DNA of 7,668 nt, from NCBI GenBank assembly GCA_003134755.1, contig PLCK01000248.1, positions 230 through 7,897 on the forward strand. Reading direction: 5' to 3'. Of the stretch, positions 1 through 6,521 are shown in pieces. Position numbers and translations under genes: made by a program. Source of the stretch: Actinomycetota bacterium (GTDB lineage Bacteria; Actinomycetota; Actinomycetes; Acidothermales; Acidothermaceae). Each line of letters opens with the position of its first letter. Within the stretch, counting starts at the first letter, position 1. The notes beneath the pieces are model-generated. The model was given only the letters and a program-made list of their open reading frames with translations, ran no database searches and was not told the DNA's origin.

Positions 1-609
1 CTGCTGTTCGCGCTGGCGCTCGGGCGGCTGCTTTACCGCGAGCGTGTTGCGCGTCCGGAATGGCTCGGCGCCGCCGCGATCTGCGGTGCCTTGGCGCTGT
101 TGATGGTGATCGGCTCGCCGACTACGACGAAGGACGTCGGCAGCGACCCACGCTGGCTCGTCTTCGGGCTGGCGGCAGCGGGCGGTGTCGTCCTGCTCGC
201 GATGGCGTCGTCGCGGGCGCGCGGCGCTGCTCGGGCCCTGCTGGCCAGTACCGCTTCGGGGCTGACGTGGGGGATCTGCGACGCGCTCACCAAGTCGGCG
301 CTCAATCTGGCCGGACACGCTGCCCACGCCGTTGTCGCCCTGCTTACTGCGTGGCAGACCTACGCGTGCGCCTTCACCGCGCTCGCCGCGCTGGCCCTGG
401 CCCAAGTCGCATACAACGCGGCGCCGCTACACATATCGCTGCCGAGCCTGGCCGCGGCCGAGCCGATCGCAGGAGTGATCTTGGGAGTGTTCGTCCTCGG
501 TGAAAGATTCCGGGCCTCCCCAGGCTCGCTCGCTGTCGAGAGCGTGTGCGCGGTCATGCTGGTTCTCGGAGCCTTGCCGCTCGCACGCTCGCAGGGATTG
601 CGAAGGTGA
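1..609 (+). CDS. DMT/EamA-family membrane transporter, 3' part (5' end off window)
   Basis: Frame 1 is open from base 1 to the TGA at 607-609, giving 202 visible residues with no start codon in the window; the N-terminal part of the protein lies to the left. The fragment is strongly hydrophobic, with likely membrane helices near residues 22-38, 51-69, 78-94, 122-138, 147-165 and 178-195. The layout fits the second half of a ten-helix drug/metabolite transporter. The segment LPSLAAAEPIAGVILG followed by LGERF (about 147-170) is the typical penultimate helix of EamA proteins, and a basic tail (RSQGLRR) ends it. The family exports or imports small metabolites, amino acids or drugs across the inner membrane; the substrate cannot be read from sequence. 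No clear terminator follows. The family call is fairly safe, the function is open. Confidence 0.78.
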   Translation: MLFALALGRLLYRERVARPEWLGAAAICGALALLMVIGSPTTTKDVGSDPRWLVFGLAAAGGVVLLAMASSRARGAARALLASTASGLTWGICDALTKSALNLAGHAAHAVVALLTAWQTYACAFTALAALALAQVAYNAAPLHISLPSLAAAEPIAGVILGVFVLGERFRASPGSLAVESVCAVMLVLGALPLARSQGLRR

Positions 610-660
610 CGGGCGTGCGACTGCCGCGCGTTGCGCCTCTCGACTGACCGTGCCGACCGT

Positions 661-666
661 TAGAGT
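661..666 (+). promoter_or_regulatory. Candidate -10 hexamer for dnaE (TAGAGT)
   Basis: TAGAGT fits the actinobacterial housekeeping -10 pattern TANNNT and lies in the only sizeable gap upstream of dnaE. It would place the transcript start near 673 and give a leader of about 145 bases. No matching -35 hexamer is found at 16-18 bases: CTGACC at 644-649 is only 11 bases away. The call rests on the -10 match alone and is weak. Confidence 0.25.
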
Positions 667-801
667 CATGCGATCGGGTGCGGTTGCCTGCTTGGGCCGC
701 CGAAGATCATGCAAGTGATCACGCACGCGCAACGGCAAGGCCGCCTTCCCCCGGTCCCGTGGCACCACTGCACGATGCGCTGACCGCAGGCGCGCACGAA
801 C

Positions 802-807
802 GGGAGG
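802..807 (+). promoter_or_regulatory. Ribosome binding site of dnaE (GGGAGG)
   Basis: GGGAGG ends nine bases before the ATG at 817. This is good spacing for a Shine-Dalgarno sequence, and it fixes the dnaE start. Confidence 0.75.
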
Positions 808-816
808 CCGGGCAGC

Positions 817-3800
817 ATGGCGGGCGCGACGACGAAGGCCGGCGACTCGTTCGTCCACTTGCATGTGCACACCGAGTACTCGATGCTCGACGGCGCAGCC
901 CGGCTGACGGACCTCTTCAAGGAGACCGTCGCGATGGGCATGCCGGCGCTCGCGATGACCGACCACGGCAACGTCTTCGGCGCCTATGACTTCTACAAGC
1001 AGGCCAAGGCCGCCGGCGTGAAGCCCATCATCGGCATGGAGGGTTACCTCGCCCCAGGCAGTCGATTCGAGCGCAAGCGCGCGGCACTGACCGGCGCCAC
1101 AACCGACGACAGCGCCGGCGAGATGTACACGCACATGACCTTGCTGGCCGAGAACACCGCTGGCATGCACAACCTGTTCAAACTCAGCAGCCTGGCGAGT
1201 CTCGAGGGGTTCTACTACAAGCCCCGGATGGACCGCGAGCTCTTGCAGACCTACGCGAACGGCATCATCGCCACCACCGGCTGCCCCAGCGGTGAGGTCA
1301 ACCGGCTGTTGCAGCATGGGCAGTACGAGCTCGCGAAGAAGGCGGCCTCCGACTACCGCGACATCTTCGGCGCCGACAACTTCTACTGCGAGCTGATGGA
1401 TCACGGCATCGAGATCGAACGTCGCCATCGCGACGACCTGATGCGGTTGGCGCGCGAACTGCAACTTCCTTTGCTGGCGACCAACGACCTGCACTACACC
1501 TACGCGAAAGACTGGGAAGCGCACGAGGTCCTGCTGTGCGTGCAGACCGGTAAGACGATGGCCGACCCGAATCGCCTGAAGATGGGCGAGGGCGAACTTT
1601 ATTTGAAGACCCCGCAGGAAATGCGCGAGCTGTGGCGCGAGTTGCCCGAAGCGTGTGACAACACGCTCGCGATCGCCGAGCGCATTCAGATCGAGTTCAA
1701 TGAGGGCGCCAACCTGATGCCGAACTTCCCCGTGCCGGCGGGTGAAAGTGAAGAATCCTTGCTGGTGAGGGAAGTCGAGGCCGGGCTACACAAGCGCTTT
1801 CCGCTCGGTATTCCTGATGCACACCGTCGGCAAGCCGACTACGAACTCGGCGTGATCCGCCAGATGGGCTTTCCGGGTTACTTCCTCGTGGTTGCAGACC
1901 TCGTGAGGTACGCGCAGAGCAGCGGCATCCGGGTCGGGCCCGGGCGGGGGAGCGCGGTCGGATCCATGGTCTCGTACGCCCTGGGCATCACACAGCTTGA
2001 TCCGATCCACCACAAGTTGTTGTTCGAGCGGTTCCTCAATCCTGAGCGCATCTCGATGCCCGACATCGACATGGATTTCGACGAACGTCGACGCGGCGAC
2101 ATGATCCGCTACGCGACAGAGAAATACGGCGAAGAGCGCGTCGCGCAGATCATCACCTACGGCACCATCAAGGCCAAGCAGGCGGTGAAAGACTCCGCGC
2201 GGGTGCTCGGATTCCCGTTCGCGACGTCCGACCAGATCACCAAGGTGATGCCGCCGCCAGTCATGGGCAAGGACGTTCCGCTCTCCGGCATCTTCGACCC
2301 CGACCATCCGCGTTACGGCGAAGCGGGCGAGTTCCGCGCGCTGTACGAGGCGAACCCTGATGTGAAGAAGGTCGTCGACACCGCTCGCGACCTCGAGGGC
2401 CTCAAGCGGCAGTGGGGCGTGCACGCGGCTGGGGTGATCTTGTCGCGCGAGCCTCTGCTCGACGTCATTCCGATCCAACGGCGCGACCAAGACGGCGCGA
2501 TCATCACCCAGTTCGACATGGGCGCGTGCGAAGCACTCGGTCTTCTGAAGATGGACTTCCTCGGCCTGCGCAACCTGACCATCCTCGATGACTGCCTGGC
2601 CGGCATCAAGGACAACCGCGGCGACGACGTCGTGCTCGAGACGCTCGATCTCGATGCCGACCAGAACACCTACGATCTTCTCGGCCGTGGCGACACGCTG
2701 GGGATCTTCCAGCTCGAGGGTGGCGGCATGCGCTCGCTCTTGCGATCGATGCGGCCGACCTCCTTTGCGGACATTTCTGCCGTCGGGTCGCTCTACCGAC
2801 CCGGCCCGATGGGCGCCAATGCGCACAACGATTACGCCGACCGCAAGAACGGCCGCAAGCCCGTCGTGGCGATCCACCCAGAACTCGCCGAGCCGCTCGA
2901 CGAGATCCTCGGCGAGACGCACGGATTGCTGGTCTACCAGGAGCAGGTTCTGGCCATCGCCCAGAAGGTCGCAGGTTACTCGCTCGGGCAGGCCGACCTG
3001 CTGCGCAAGGCGATGGGCAAGAAGAAGAAGGAGATCCTCGACAAGGAGTACGACTTCTTCAGCGCGGGCATGCGCGAGCGCGGCTACAGCCCAGGTGCGA
3101 TCAAGGCGTTGTGGGACACGCTCGTGCCGTTCTCCGACTACGGATTCAACAAGGCGCACAGCGCGGGCTACGGCGTCGTGTCGTATTGGACGGCGTACCT
3201 CAAGGCGAACTATCCGGCCGAATACATGGCCGCGCTGCTGACCAGCGTGAAGGACGACAAGGACAAGTCGGCGCTCTACCTGCATGAGTGCCGCCATATG
3301 GGCATCAAGGTGCTGCCGCCCGATGTCAACGAGTCCGACTCGAACTTCACCCCTCGCGGCACCGACATCCGGTTCGGCCTGTCCGCGATCCGCAACGTGG
3401 GCGAGAACGTCGTCGGGTCGATCATCGAGACCCGCCGCGGCAAGGGCCGCTTCAAGGATTTCGTCGACTTCCTGGCGAAGGTCGAGCCGGTCGTGTGCAA
3501 CAAGAAGGTCGTCGAGTCGCTCATCAAGGCAGGCGCGTTCGATTCGCTCGGGCACACCCGCCGCGGTCTCGTCGCGGTGCACGCCGAAGTCATCGATGCC
3601 GCGATGGGAACCAAGCGGGCCGAGGCGGTCGGGCAGTTCGACCTCTTCGGCTCAGGTGACGCCGACGGCGAACCGCTCGGCCTCGGGTTCGAGGTCGTGA
3701 TTCCGTCGGCCGAGTGGGACAAGACCGCCTTGCTCGCGGCTGAGCGCGACATGCTCGGCCTCTACGTATCCGATCATCCGTTGTTCGGCATCGAGCACGT

Positions 3801-4350
3801 GTTGTCGCGCCTCGTCGACTGTTCGATCAGCGCGCTGACGGCCGACGAACGCCCCGATGGCGCTGTGCTGACGATCGGCGGCATCGTCTCAGGCTTGCAG
3901 CGGAAGATGACGAAGCAGGGCAATCCCTGGGCGATTGCCACCGTCGAAGACCTCGAGGGCTCGATCGAGGTGCTGTTCTTTCCGCAGTCGTATCAGCAAT
4001 ACGCGATGTCGCTATCGGAAGACGCAGTCATCTGCGTGAAAGGCCGCTTGAGCCGGCGTGACGACGTTCCCAGCCTGCACGCAATCGAACTGTTCATGCC
4101 CGATGTCGGCGACGTCGCCCAGCGCGGGCCCGTCGTGTTGCAGATGCCCGCGGCGCGGTGTACGCCACCCGTTGTCGAGCGCCTGCGCGAGGTGCTCGCC
4201 ACCCATCCCGGCGTCACCGAGGTTCAGCTCCAACTGCGCAACGGCACCCGGACGACTGTGCTGCGACTCGACGAGAATCTGCGGGTTGCGGCGACGCCGG
4301 CGTTGATGGGCGACCTCAAGGCGCTGCTCGGTCCGTCCTGCCTCGTCTGA
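817..4350 (+). CDS. dnaE1: DNA polymerase III alpha subunit (replicative, DnaE1 type)
   Basis: This is the catalytic subunit that copies the chromosome at the replication fork, 1177 residues, full length for DnaE1. The start at 817 is supported by GGGAGG nine bases upstream. Domains in order: PHP (about 12-230), catalytic palm/thumb/fingers (about 290-830), tandem helix-hairpin-helix region (about 830-910), clamp-binding peptide QFDLF (940-944), OB fold (about 1015-1095) and a C-terminal domain. Palm aspartates D418 and D420 (in PDIDMDFDE) and D580 (in KMDFLGLR) match E. coli D401, D403 and D555. The PHP metal ligands all appear present: H16, H18, D25, H50, E75, H106, C156, D224, H226. This is unlike E. 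coli, where the PHP site is degraded, and like mycobacterial DnaE1, where it is the proofreading 3'-5' exonuclease. The 207-base upstream gap suggests its own promoter. Identification is very secure. Confidence 0.98.
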   Translation: MAGATTKAGDSFVHLHVHTEYSMLDGAARLTDLFKETVAMGMPALAMTDHGNVFGAYDFYKQAKAAGVKPIIGMEGYLAPGSRFERKRAALTGATTDDSAGEMYTHMTLLAENTAGMHNLFKLSSLASLEGFYYKPRMDRELLQTYANGIIATTGCPSGEVNRLLQHGQYELAKKAASDYRDIFGADNFYCELMDHGIEIERRHRDDLMRLARELQLPLLATNDLHYTYAKDWEAHEVLLCVQTGKTMADPNRLKMGEGELYLKTPQEMRELWRELPEACDNTLAIAERIQIEFNEGANLMPNFPVPAGESEESLLVREVEAGLHKRFPLGIPDAHRRQADYELGVIRQMGFPGYFLVVADLVRYAQSSGIRVGPGRGSAVGSMVSYALGITQLDPIHHKLLFERFLNPERISMPDIDMDFDERRRGDMIRYATEKYGEERVAQIITYGTIKAKQAVKDSARVLGFPFATSDQITKVMPPPVMGKDVPLSGIFDPDHPRYGEAGEFRALYEANPDVKKVVDTARDLEGLKRQWGVHAAGVILSREPLLDVIPIQRRDQDGAIITQFDMGACEALGLLKMDFLGLRNLTILDDCLAGIKDNRGDDVVLETLDLDADQNTYDLLGRGDTLGIFQLEGGGMRSLLRSMRPTSFADISAVGSLYRPGPMGANAHNDYADRKNGRKPVVAIHPELAEPLDEILGETHGLLVYQEQVLAIAQKVAGYSLGQADLLRKAMGKKKKEILDKEYDFFSAGMRERGYSPGAIKALWDTLVPFSDYGFNKAHSAGYGVVSYWTAYLKANYPAEYMAALLTSVKDDKDKSALYLHECRHMGIKVLPPDVNESDSNFTPRGTDIRFGLSAIRNVGENVVGSIIETRRGKGRFKDFVDFLAKVEPVVCNKKVVESLIKAGAFDSLGHTRRGLVAVHAEVIDAAMGTKRAEAVGQFDLFGSGDADGEPLGLGFEVVIPSAEWDKTALLAAERDMLGLYVSDHPLFGIEHVLSRLVDCSISALTADERPDGAVLTIGGIVSGLQRKMTKQGNPWAIATVEDLEGSIEVLFFPQSYQQYAMSLSEDAVICVKGRLSRRDDVPSLHAIELFMPDVGDVAQRGPVVLQMPAARCTPPVVERLREVLATHPGVTEVQLQLRNGTRTTVLRLDENLRVAATPALMGDLKALLGPSCLV

Positions 4351-4392
4351 CGCAGGTGAGAATCGTTCTCAGCGGGGAAGAACGGACGGACC
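4330..4392 (+). repeat. Perfect 9-bp inverted repeat spanning the dnaE stop and the next leader
   Basis: GGTCCGTCC at 4330-4338, inside the last codons of dnaE, is the exact reverse complement of GGACGGACC at 4384-4392, nine bases before the Shine-Dalgarno sequence of the next gene. In RNA the two arms would close a 45-base loop holding the dnaE stop codon and the smaller hairpin at 4357-4371. There is no T-run after it, so it is not a classical terminator. Role unknown; chance occurrence in GC-rich DNA is possible. Confidence 0.5.
4357..4371 (+). promoter_or_regulatory. Fur-family-like palindrome (TGAGAATCGTTCTCA)
   Basis: This 15-base element has two perfect 6-base arms (TGAGAA and TTCTCA) around a TCG centre. 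Against the 7-1-7 Fur box TGATAATNATTATCA it matches 11 of the 14 defined positions. It lies 41 bases upstream of the gene at 4413 and just after the dnaE stop, a reasonable place for an operator of a Fur, Zur or related repressor. It could instead act only as a small RNA hairpin. No regulator gene is in the window. Confidence 0.35.
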
Positions 4393-4400
4393 ACCATTCA

Positions 4401-4406
4401 GGGAGG
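4401..4406 (+). promoter_or_regulatory. Ribosome binding site of the GlsB/YeaQ-family gene (GGGAGG)
   Basis: GGGAGG, within GGGAGGAACACC, ends six bases before the ATG at 4413. It selects this ATG over upstream in-frame starts that would overlap dnaE. Confidence 0.8.
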
Positions 4407-4412
4407 AACACC

Positions 4413-4697
4413 ATGCTCGGCCTTATCATCAGCCTGATCATCGTCGGCCTCGTGGCCGGCGCCCTTGCTCGACTTGCGGTGCCCGGACGGCAGGACCTCT
4501 CGATCGGGGGCACGATCGTGCTAGGGATCGTCGGCTCGTTCGTCGGCGGATTCCTCGGTTACCTGCTGTTCCACAAGGACTCCCAGAACGGCTTCATCCA
4601 GCCCTCGGGCATCTTCGGTTCGGTGATCGGATCGATCATCGTGCTGCTGCTGTGGATGCGGTTCAGCGCGAAGGGACGCCGCCTGACGACGCGATGA
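4413..4697 (+). CDS. GlsB/YeaQ/YmgE-family small membrane protein
   Basis: This gene encodes 94 residues that are nearly all hydrophobic and glycine-rich. Three membrane helices are likely at about 3-24, 32-54 and 66-84, and the tail is basic (KGRRLTTR). The pattern of LIVGLVAGALARL, a short polar turn (PGRQD), a glycine-rich second helix GIVGSFVGGFLGYLL and a third helix ending in WMRF is typical of the GlsB/YeaQ/YmgE family, once called transglycosylase-associated proteins. The family's molecular role is not settled; members are often linked to envelope or general stress responses. The frame stays open upstream into dnaE, but the Shine-Dalgarno sequence and family length fix the start at 4413. 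The 62-base leader holds a Fur-like palindrome and nested inverted repeats, so separate regulation from dnaE is possible. Confidence 0.88.
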   Translation: MLGLIISLIIVGLVAGALARLAVPGRQDLSIGGTIVLGIVGSFVGGFLGYLLFHKDSQNGFIQPSGIFGSVIGSIIVLLLWMRFSAKGRRLTTR

Positions 4698-4719
4698 CGG
4701 CCTGACGTAGCCAGGGCCG

Positions 4720-4725
4720 TAACCT
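4720..4725 (+). promoter_or_regulatory. Candidate -10 hexamer for the ABC exporter (TAACCT)
   Basis: TAACCT fits TANNNT and ends nine bases before the ATG at 4735. A start of transcription between 4732 and 4735 would leave a leader of only zero to three bases. No -35 match was found at normal spacing. The only purine-rich motif, GGAG at 4731-4734, touches the ATG and cannot serve as a normal ribosome binding site, which favours a near-leaderless message. Confidence 0.3.
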
Positions 4726-4734
4726 GCTCTGGAG

Positions 4735-5703
4735 ATGAGCGTCGGTGAGCTGGGCTGTGCCTTCGCGGTGCGCGGGCTTCGCAAGGTCTACCGCGCGAAG
4801 TCCGGCGACGTGGTCGCCACCGACCTCGTCGACCTCGTCGTGCAGCGCGGCGAGGTGTTCGGGCTGCTCGGTCCCAATGGGGCAGGAAAGACGACGCTGG
4901 TCAGGCAGTTGATCGGGCTGTTGCGTCCTGACGCCGGCACTGTCGAACTCTTCGGCCATGACGTCGTCGCGCACCCTCGCGTCGTCCCCGATTACGTTGC
5001 GTACCTCCCGCAGGACGACGCCGCGCTTGCGGATCAGTCGGTGGCCGTCGCACTTGAGACCACAGCCCGGCTTCGGGGTCTCTCGCGCCTGGCGGCGGCG
5101 CAGGCGCGTGACGCCGTGATCGCCGAACTCGGCCTCGAGGAGTTCGCGGCACGGCCGATCGCCAAGTTGTCAGGCGGGCAGCGGCGACTGGCCGTCGTCG
5201 GCGCCGCGCTGGTCGGCGACCGCCCGGTGCTCGTGCTCGACGAGCCGACGAACGGCCTCGATCCGACGGCGCGCCGTGCCGTGTGGGCGGCGGTCGAACG
5301 CCGTCGGGCGCAGTTCGCGACCACTGTCGTGCTCGTCACCCATAACGTCCTCGAAGCCGAGACGGTGCTCGATCGTGTTGCAATCCTCGACCGCGGTCAG
5401 GTGATCGCGAGTGACACACCGGGGCGGCTGAAGGCCATGGTCGACCGTGAGGTGCGGCTCGAGCTCACCTGGCGCGATGAGCCGCCCGCCGATCCGCTGG
5501 TGTCGTCACTGCGGGCCCGGGCGGTCGAACATGGTCGACGGTGGACGGTGCGGCTGCCCGCCGACGAGGCCCACGCCGCGCTGGCCGACCTCACCAGCGG
5601 TCCGCTATTCGGTGCTCTCGACGATTTCACGCTCTCGACGCCGTCACTCGAAGACGTCTATCTCACGCTCGGCGGCGCGGCGCGCGACCTGGAGCGGGCA
5701 TGA
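4735..5703 (+). CDS. ABC-2 type exporter, ATP-binding subunit
   Basis: This 322-residue ATPase powers the membrane subunit encoded next. Visible motifs: Walker A GPNGAGKT (46-53), Q-loop glutamine Q93 in YLPQDD, signature LSGGQ (145-149), Walker B VLVLDE (165-170) with catalytic E170, D-loop GLDP (174-177) and switch histidine H203. After the nucleotide-binding domain comes a C-terminal region (about 235-322) ending in SLEDVYLTLGG, typical of DrrA/CcmA-like ATPases of ABC-2 exporters for drugs, lipids or polymers; the cargo is unknown. The ATG at 4735 keeps the first beta strand (CAFAVRGL). The next in-frame GTG at 4768 would remove it, so 4735 is preferred despite lacking a spaced Shine-Dalgarno sequence. 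Its stop overlaps the permease start by ATGA, so translation is probably coupled. Confidence 0.92.
   Translation: MSVGELGCAFAVRGLRKVYRAKSGDVVATDLVDLVVQRGEVFGLLGPNGAGKTTLVRQLIGLLRPDAGTVELFGHDVVAHPRVVPDYVAYLPQDDAALADQSVAVALETTARLRGLSRLAAAQARDAVIAELGLEEFAARPIAKLSGGQRRLAVVGAALVGDRPVLVLDEPTNGLDPTARRAVWAAVERRRAQFATTVVLVTHNVLEAETVLDRVAILDRGQVIASDTPGRLKAMVDREVRLELTWRDEPPADPLVSSLRARAVEHGRRWTVRLPADEAHAALADLTSGPLFGALDDFTLSTPSLEDVYLTLGGAARDLERA
5691..5694 (+). promoter_or_regulatory. Ribosome binding site of the ABC permease (GGAG)
   Basis: GGAG inside the last codons of the ATPase gene ends five bases before the ATG at 5700. It supports this start, with re-initiation at the ATGA overlap (5700-5703). 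Confidence 0.6.
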
Positions 5704-6500
5704 CAGCCGCCGTGACGCCGTCCGCACAGCGCGTGGTTCCCGAAGCGTCGCCTCGGCCGACGTTCGCCGCCACGTTCGGCGCCATCTTCAGGGGCCAGTT
5801 CTCCCGCGCGAAGATCGCCGCCATCCCGATCTTCATTGCCGCGACACTGCAGTCGGTCGGCCTCGTCGTCCTGCTCAAGGGTCTGATCGACAGCGGTGCC
5901 GACGTCACGGAACAGTCGGTCGTCGCCGGGTCGTCGGTCACGGTGGTTTCCTTCGTCGCCCTCAACCTGCTTGCTCAGAGGTTCGGGGCGCTGAAAGCGT
6001 CCGGCGCGCTCGACTACTTCGGCGCGCTCCCGGTCCGACCGGCCGCCGTTGTTACCGGCACCGCTGCTGCCTGGGCGAGCTTCACGGTTCCGGGCTCGAT
6101 CCTGGTTGCGGTCGGCGGCGCCGCCTTCTACCGGCTGCCGTTGTCGCACGTGTGGGTCATCGGGCCGGTCGTGGTCGCGGCGGGCGTGTCGCTGGCCGGT
6201 CTCGGTGCCCTGCTCGGCCTGATCGCGCCACGCCCGGAGATCGCGACTGTTGCCGGACAACTCGGCATGTCGCTGGTGATGTTTCTCGGTCTGGTGCCTG
6301 CGCACCGGCTGCCTGGCGCGATCCAGGCCGTGCGCGCCATCGTGCCGTCGACCTACGCCGTCGACGCGTTCGCCGAATCATTTCGAGCCGCACCGAACTG
6401 GGCCACGATCGCCGTCGATCTGACGATTTGCGTTGCGGTGTGCGGGTTGGCGCTCGCGGTATCGGCGTGGGCGTTTCGACGGGCCGTCACGACTCGCTGA
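5700..6500 (+). CDS. ABC-2 type exporter, membrane subunit
   Basis: This 266-residue integral membrane protein is the channel partner of the preceding ATPase. After a soluble N-terminal segment of about 38 residues there are six likely helices near 39-60, 73-93, 116-140, 151-175, 182-203 and 239-259, the standard ABC-2 layout. The cytosolic stretch RFGALKASGALDYFGALPV (about 94-112), between helices 2 and 3, resembles the coupling region of DrrB-type permeases. The segment GLVPAHRLPGAIQAVRAIVP (about 197-216) matches the position where these proteins carry the conserved 'LP..l..i...nP' pattern before the last helix. I chose the ATG at 5700, which overlaps the ATPase stop and has GGAG five bases upstream, over a longer frame reaching back into the ATPase gene. 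Substrate unknown. Confidence 0.88.
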   Translation: MTAAVTPSAQRVVPEASPRPTFAATFGAIFRGQFSRAKIAAIPIFIAATLQSVGLVVLLKGLIDSGADVTEQSVVAGSSVTVVSFVALNLLAQRFGALKASGALDYFGALPVRPAAVVTGTAAAWASFTVPGSILVAVGGAAFYRLPLSHVWVIGPVVVAAGVSLAGLGALLGLIAPRPEIATVAGQLGMSLVMFLGLVPAHRLPGAIQAVRAIVPSTYAVDAFAESFRAAPNWATIAVDLTICVAVCGLALAVSAWAFRRAVTTR

Positions 6501-6509
6501 GCCCGCCGG

Positions 6510-6515
6510 TACGGT
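6510..6515 (+). promoter_or_regulatory. -10 hexamer of a probable leaderless gene (TACGGT)
   Basis: TACGGT fits TANNNT and is followed by exactly six bases (GAACGC) and then the GTG at 6522. This spacing would make the first base of the start codon the first base of the message, the classic leaderless arrangement of actinobacteria. The 21-base gap after the permease stop has no GGAGG-like sequence, which supports this reading. Confidence 0.5.
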
Positions 6516-6521
6516 GAACGC

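Larger units (their letters stand above)
610..816 (+). other. Intergenic region and leader upstream of dnaE
   Basis: These 207 bases separate the transporter from dnaE and contain no convincing gene. They hold a TAGAGT hexamer at 661-666, a short inverted repeat GATCA/TGATC at 705-709 and 716-720 that overlaps the palindrome GTGATCAC at 715-722, an 8-base inverted repeat CGTTGCGC/GCGCAACG at 629-636 and 727-734, and the dnaE ribosome binding site at 802-807. I see no hairpin followed by a T-run, so no intrinsic terminator for the upstream gene. The dnaE promoter is most likely here. Confidence 0.6.

Noticed and set aside
668..718. Possible 16-codon leader peptide upstream of dnaE, starting one base after TAGAGT
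   Set aside because: No ribosome binding site is visible, and the ATG is too close to the -10-like hexamer to be transcribed from it. The peptide has no run of regulatory codons.
781..816. Search for a LexA/SOS box near dnaE
   Set aside because: CGAAC occurs at 797-801, but no matching GTTCG half-site follows at the spacing required for the actinobacterial LexA box.
427..1524. 365-codon minus-strand open frame across the transporter end and dnaE start
   Set aside because: It overlaps two well-supported plus-strand genes and crosses the likely dnaE promoter region. Its translation shows no domain, so it is a composition shadow.
1786..3582. 598-codon open frame on the minus strand opposite dnaE
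   Set aside because: It lies wholly inside dnaE, whose protein shows catalytic motifs throughout. In GC-rich genes with strong third-position G/C the antisense frame is often free of stops. The translation is rich in R, V, H, D and L without any recognisable domain.
4699..4718. Weak stem CCTG/CAGG (4701-4704, 4712-4715) after the GlsB/YeaQ-family gene, considered as a terminator
   Set aside because: The stem is only four base pairs and is not followed by a T-run.
5658..6305. 215-codon minus-strand open frame opposite the ABC permease
   Set aside because: The translation is arginine- and aspartate-rich without hydrophobic core or motif, while the plus-strand frame gives a clear six-helix permease.
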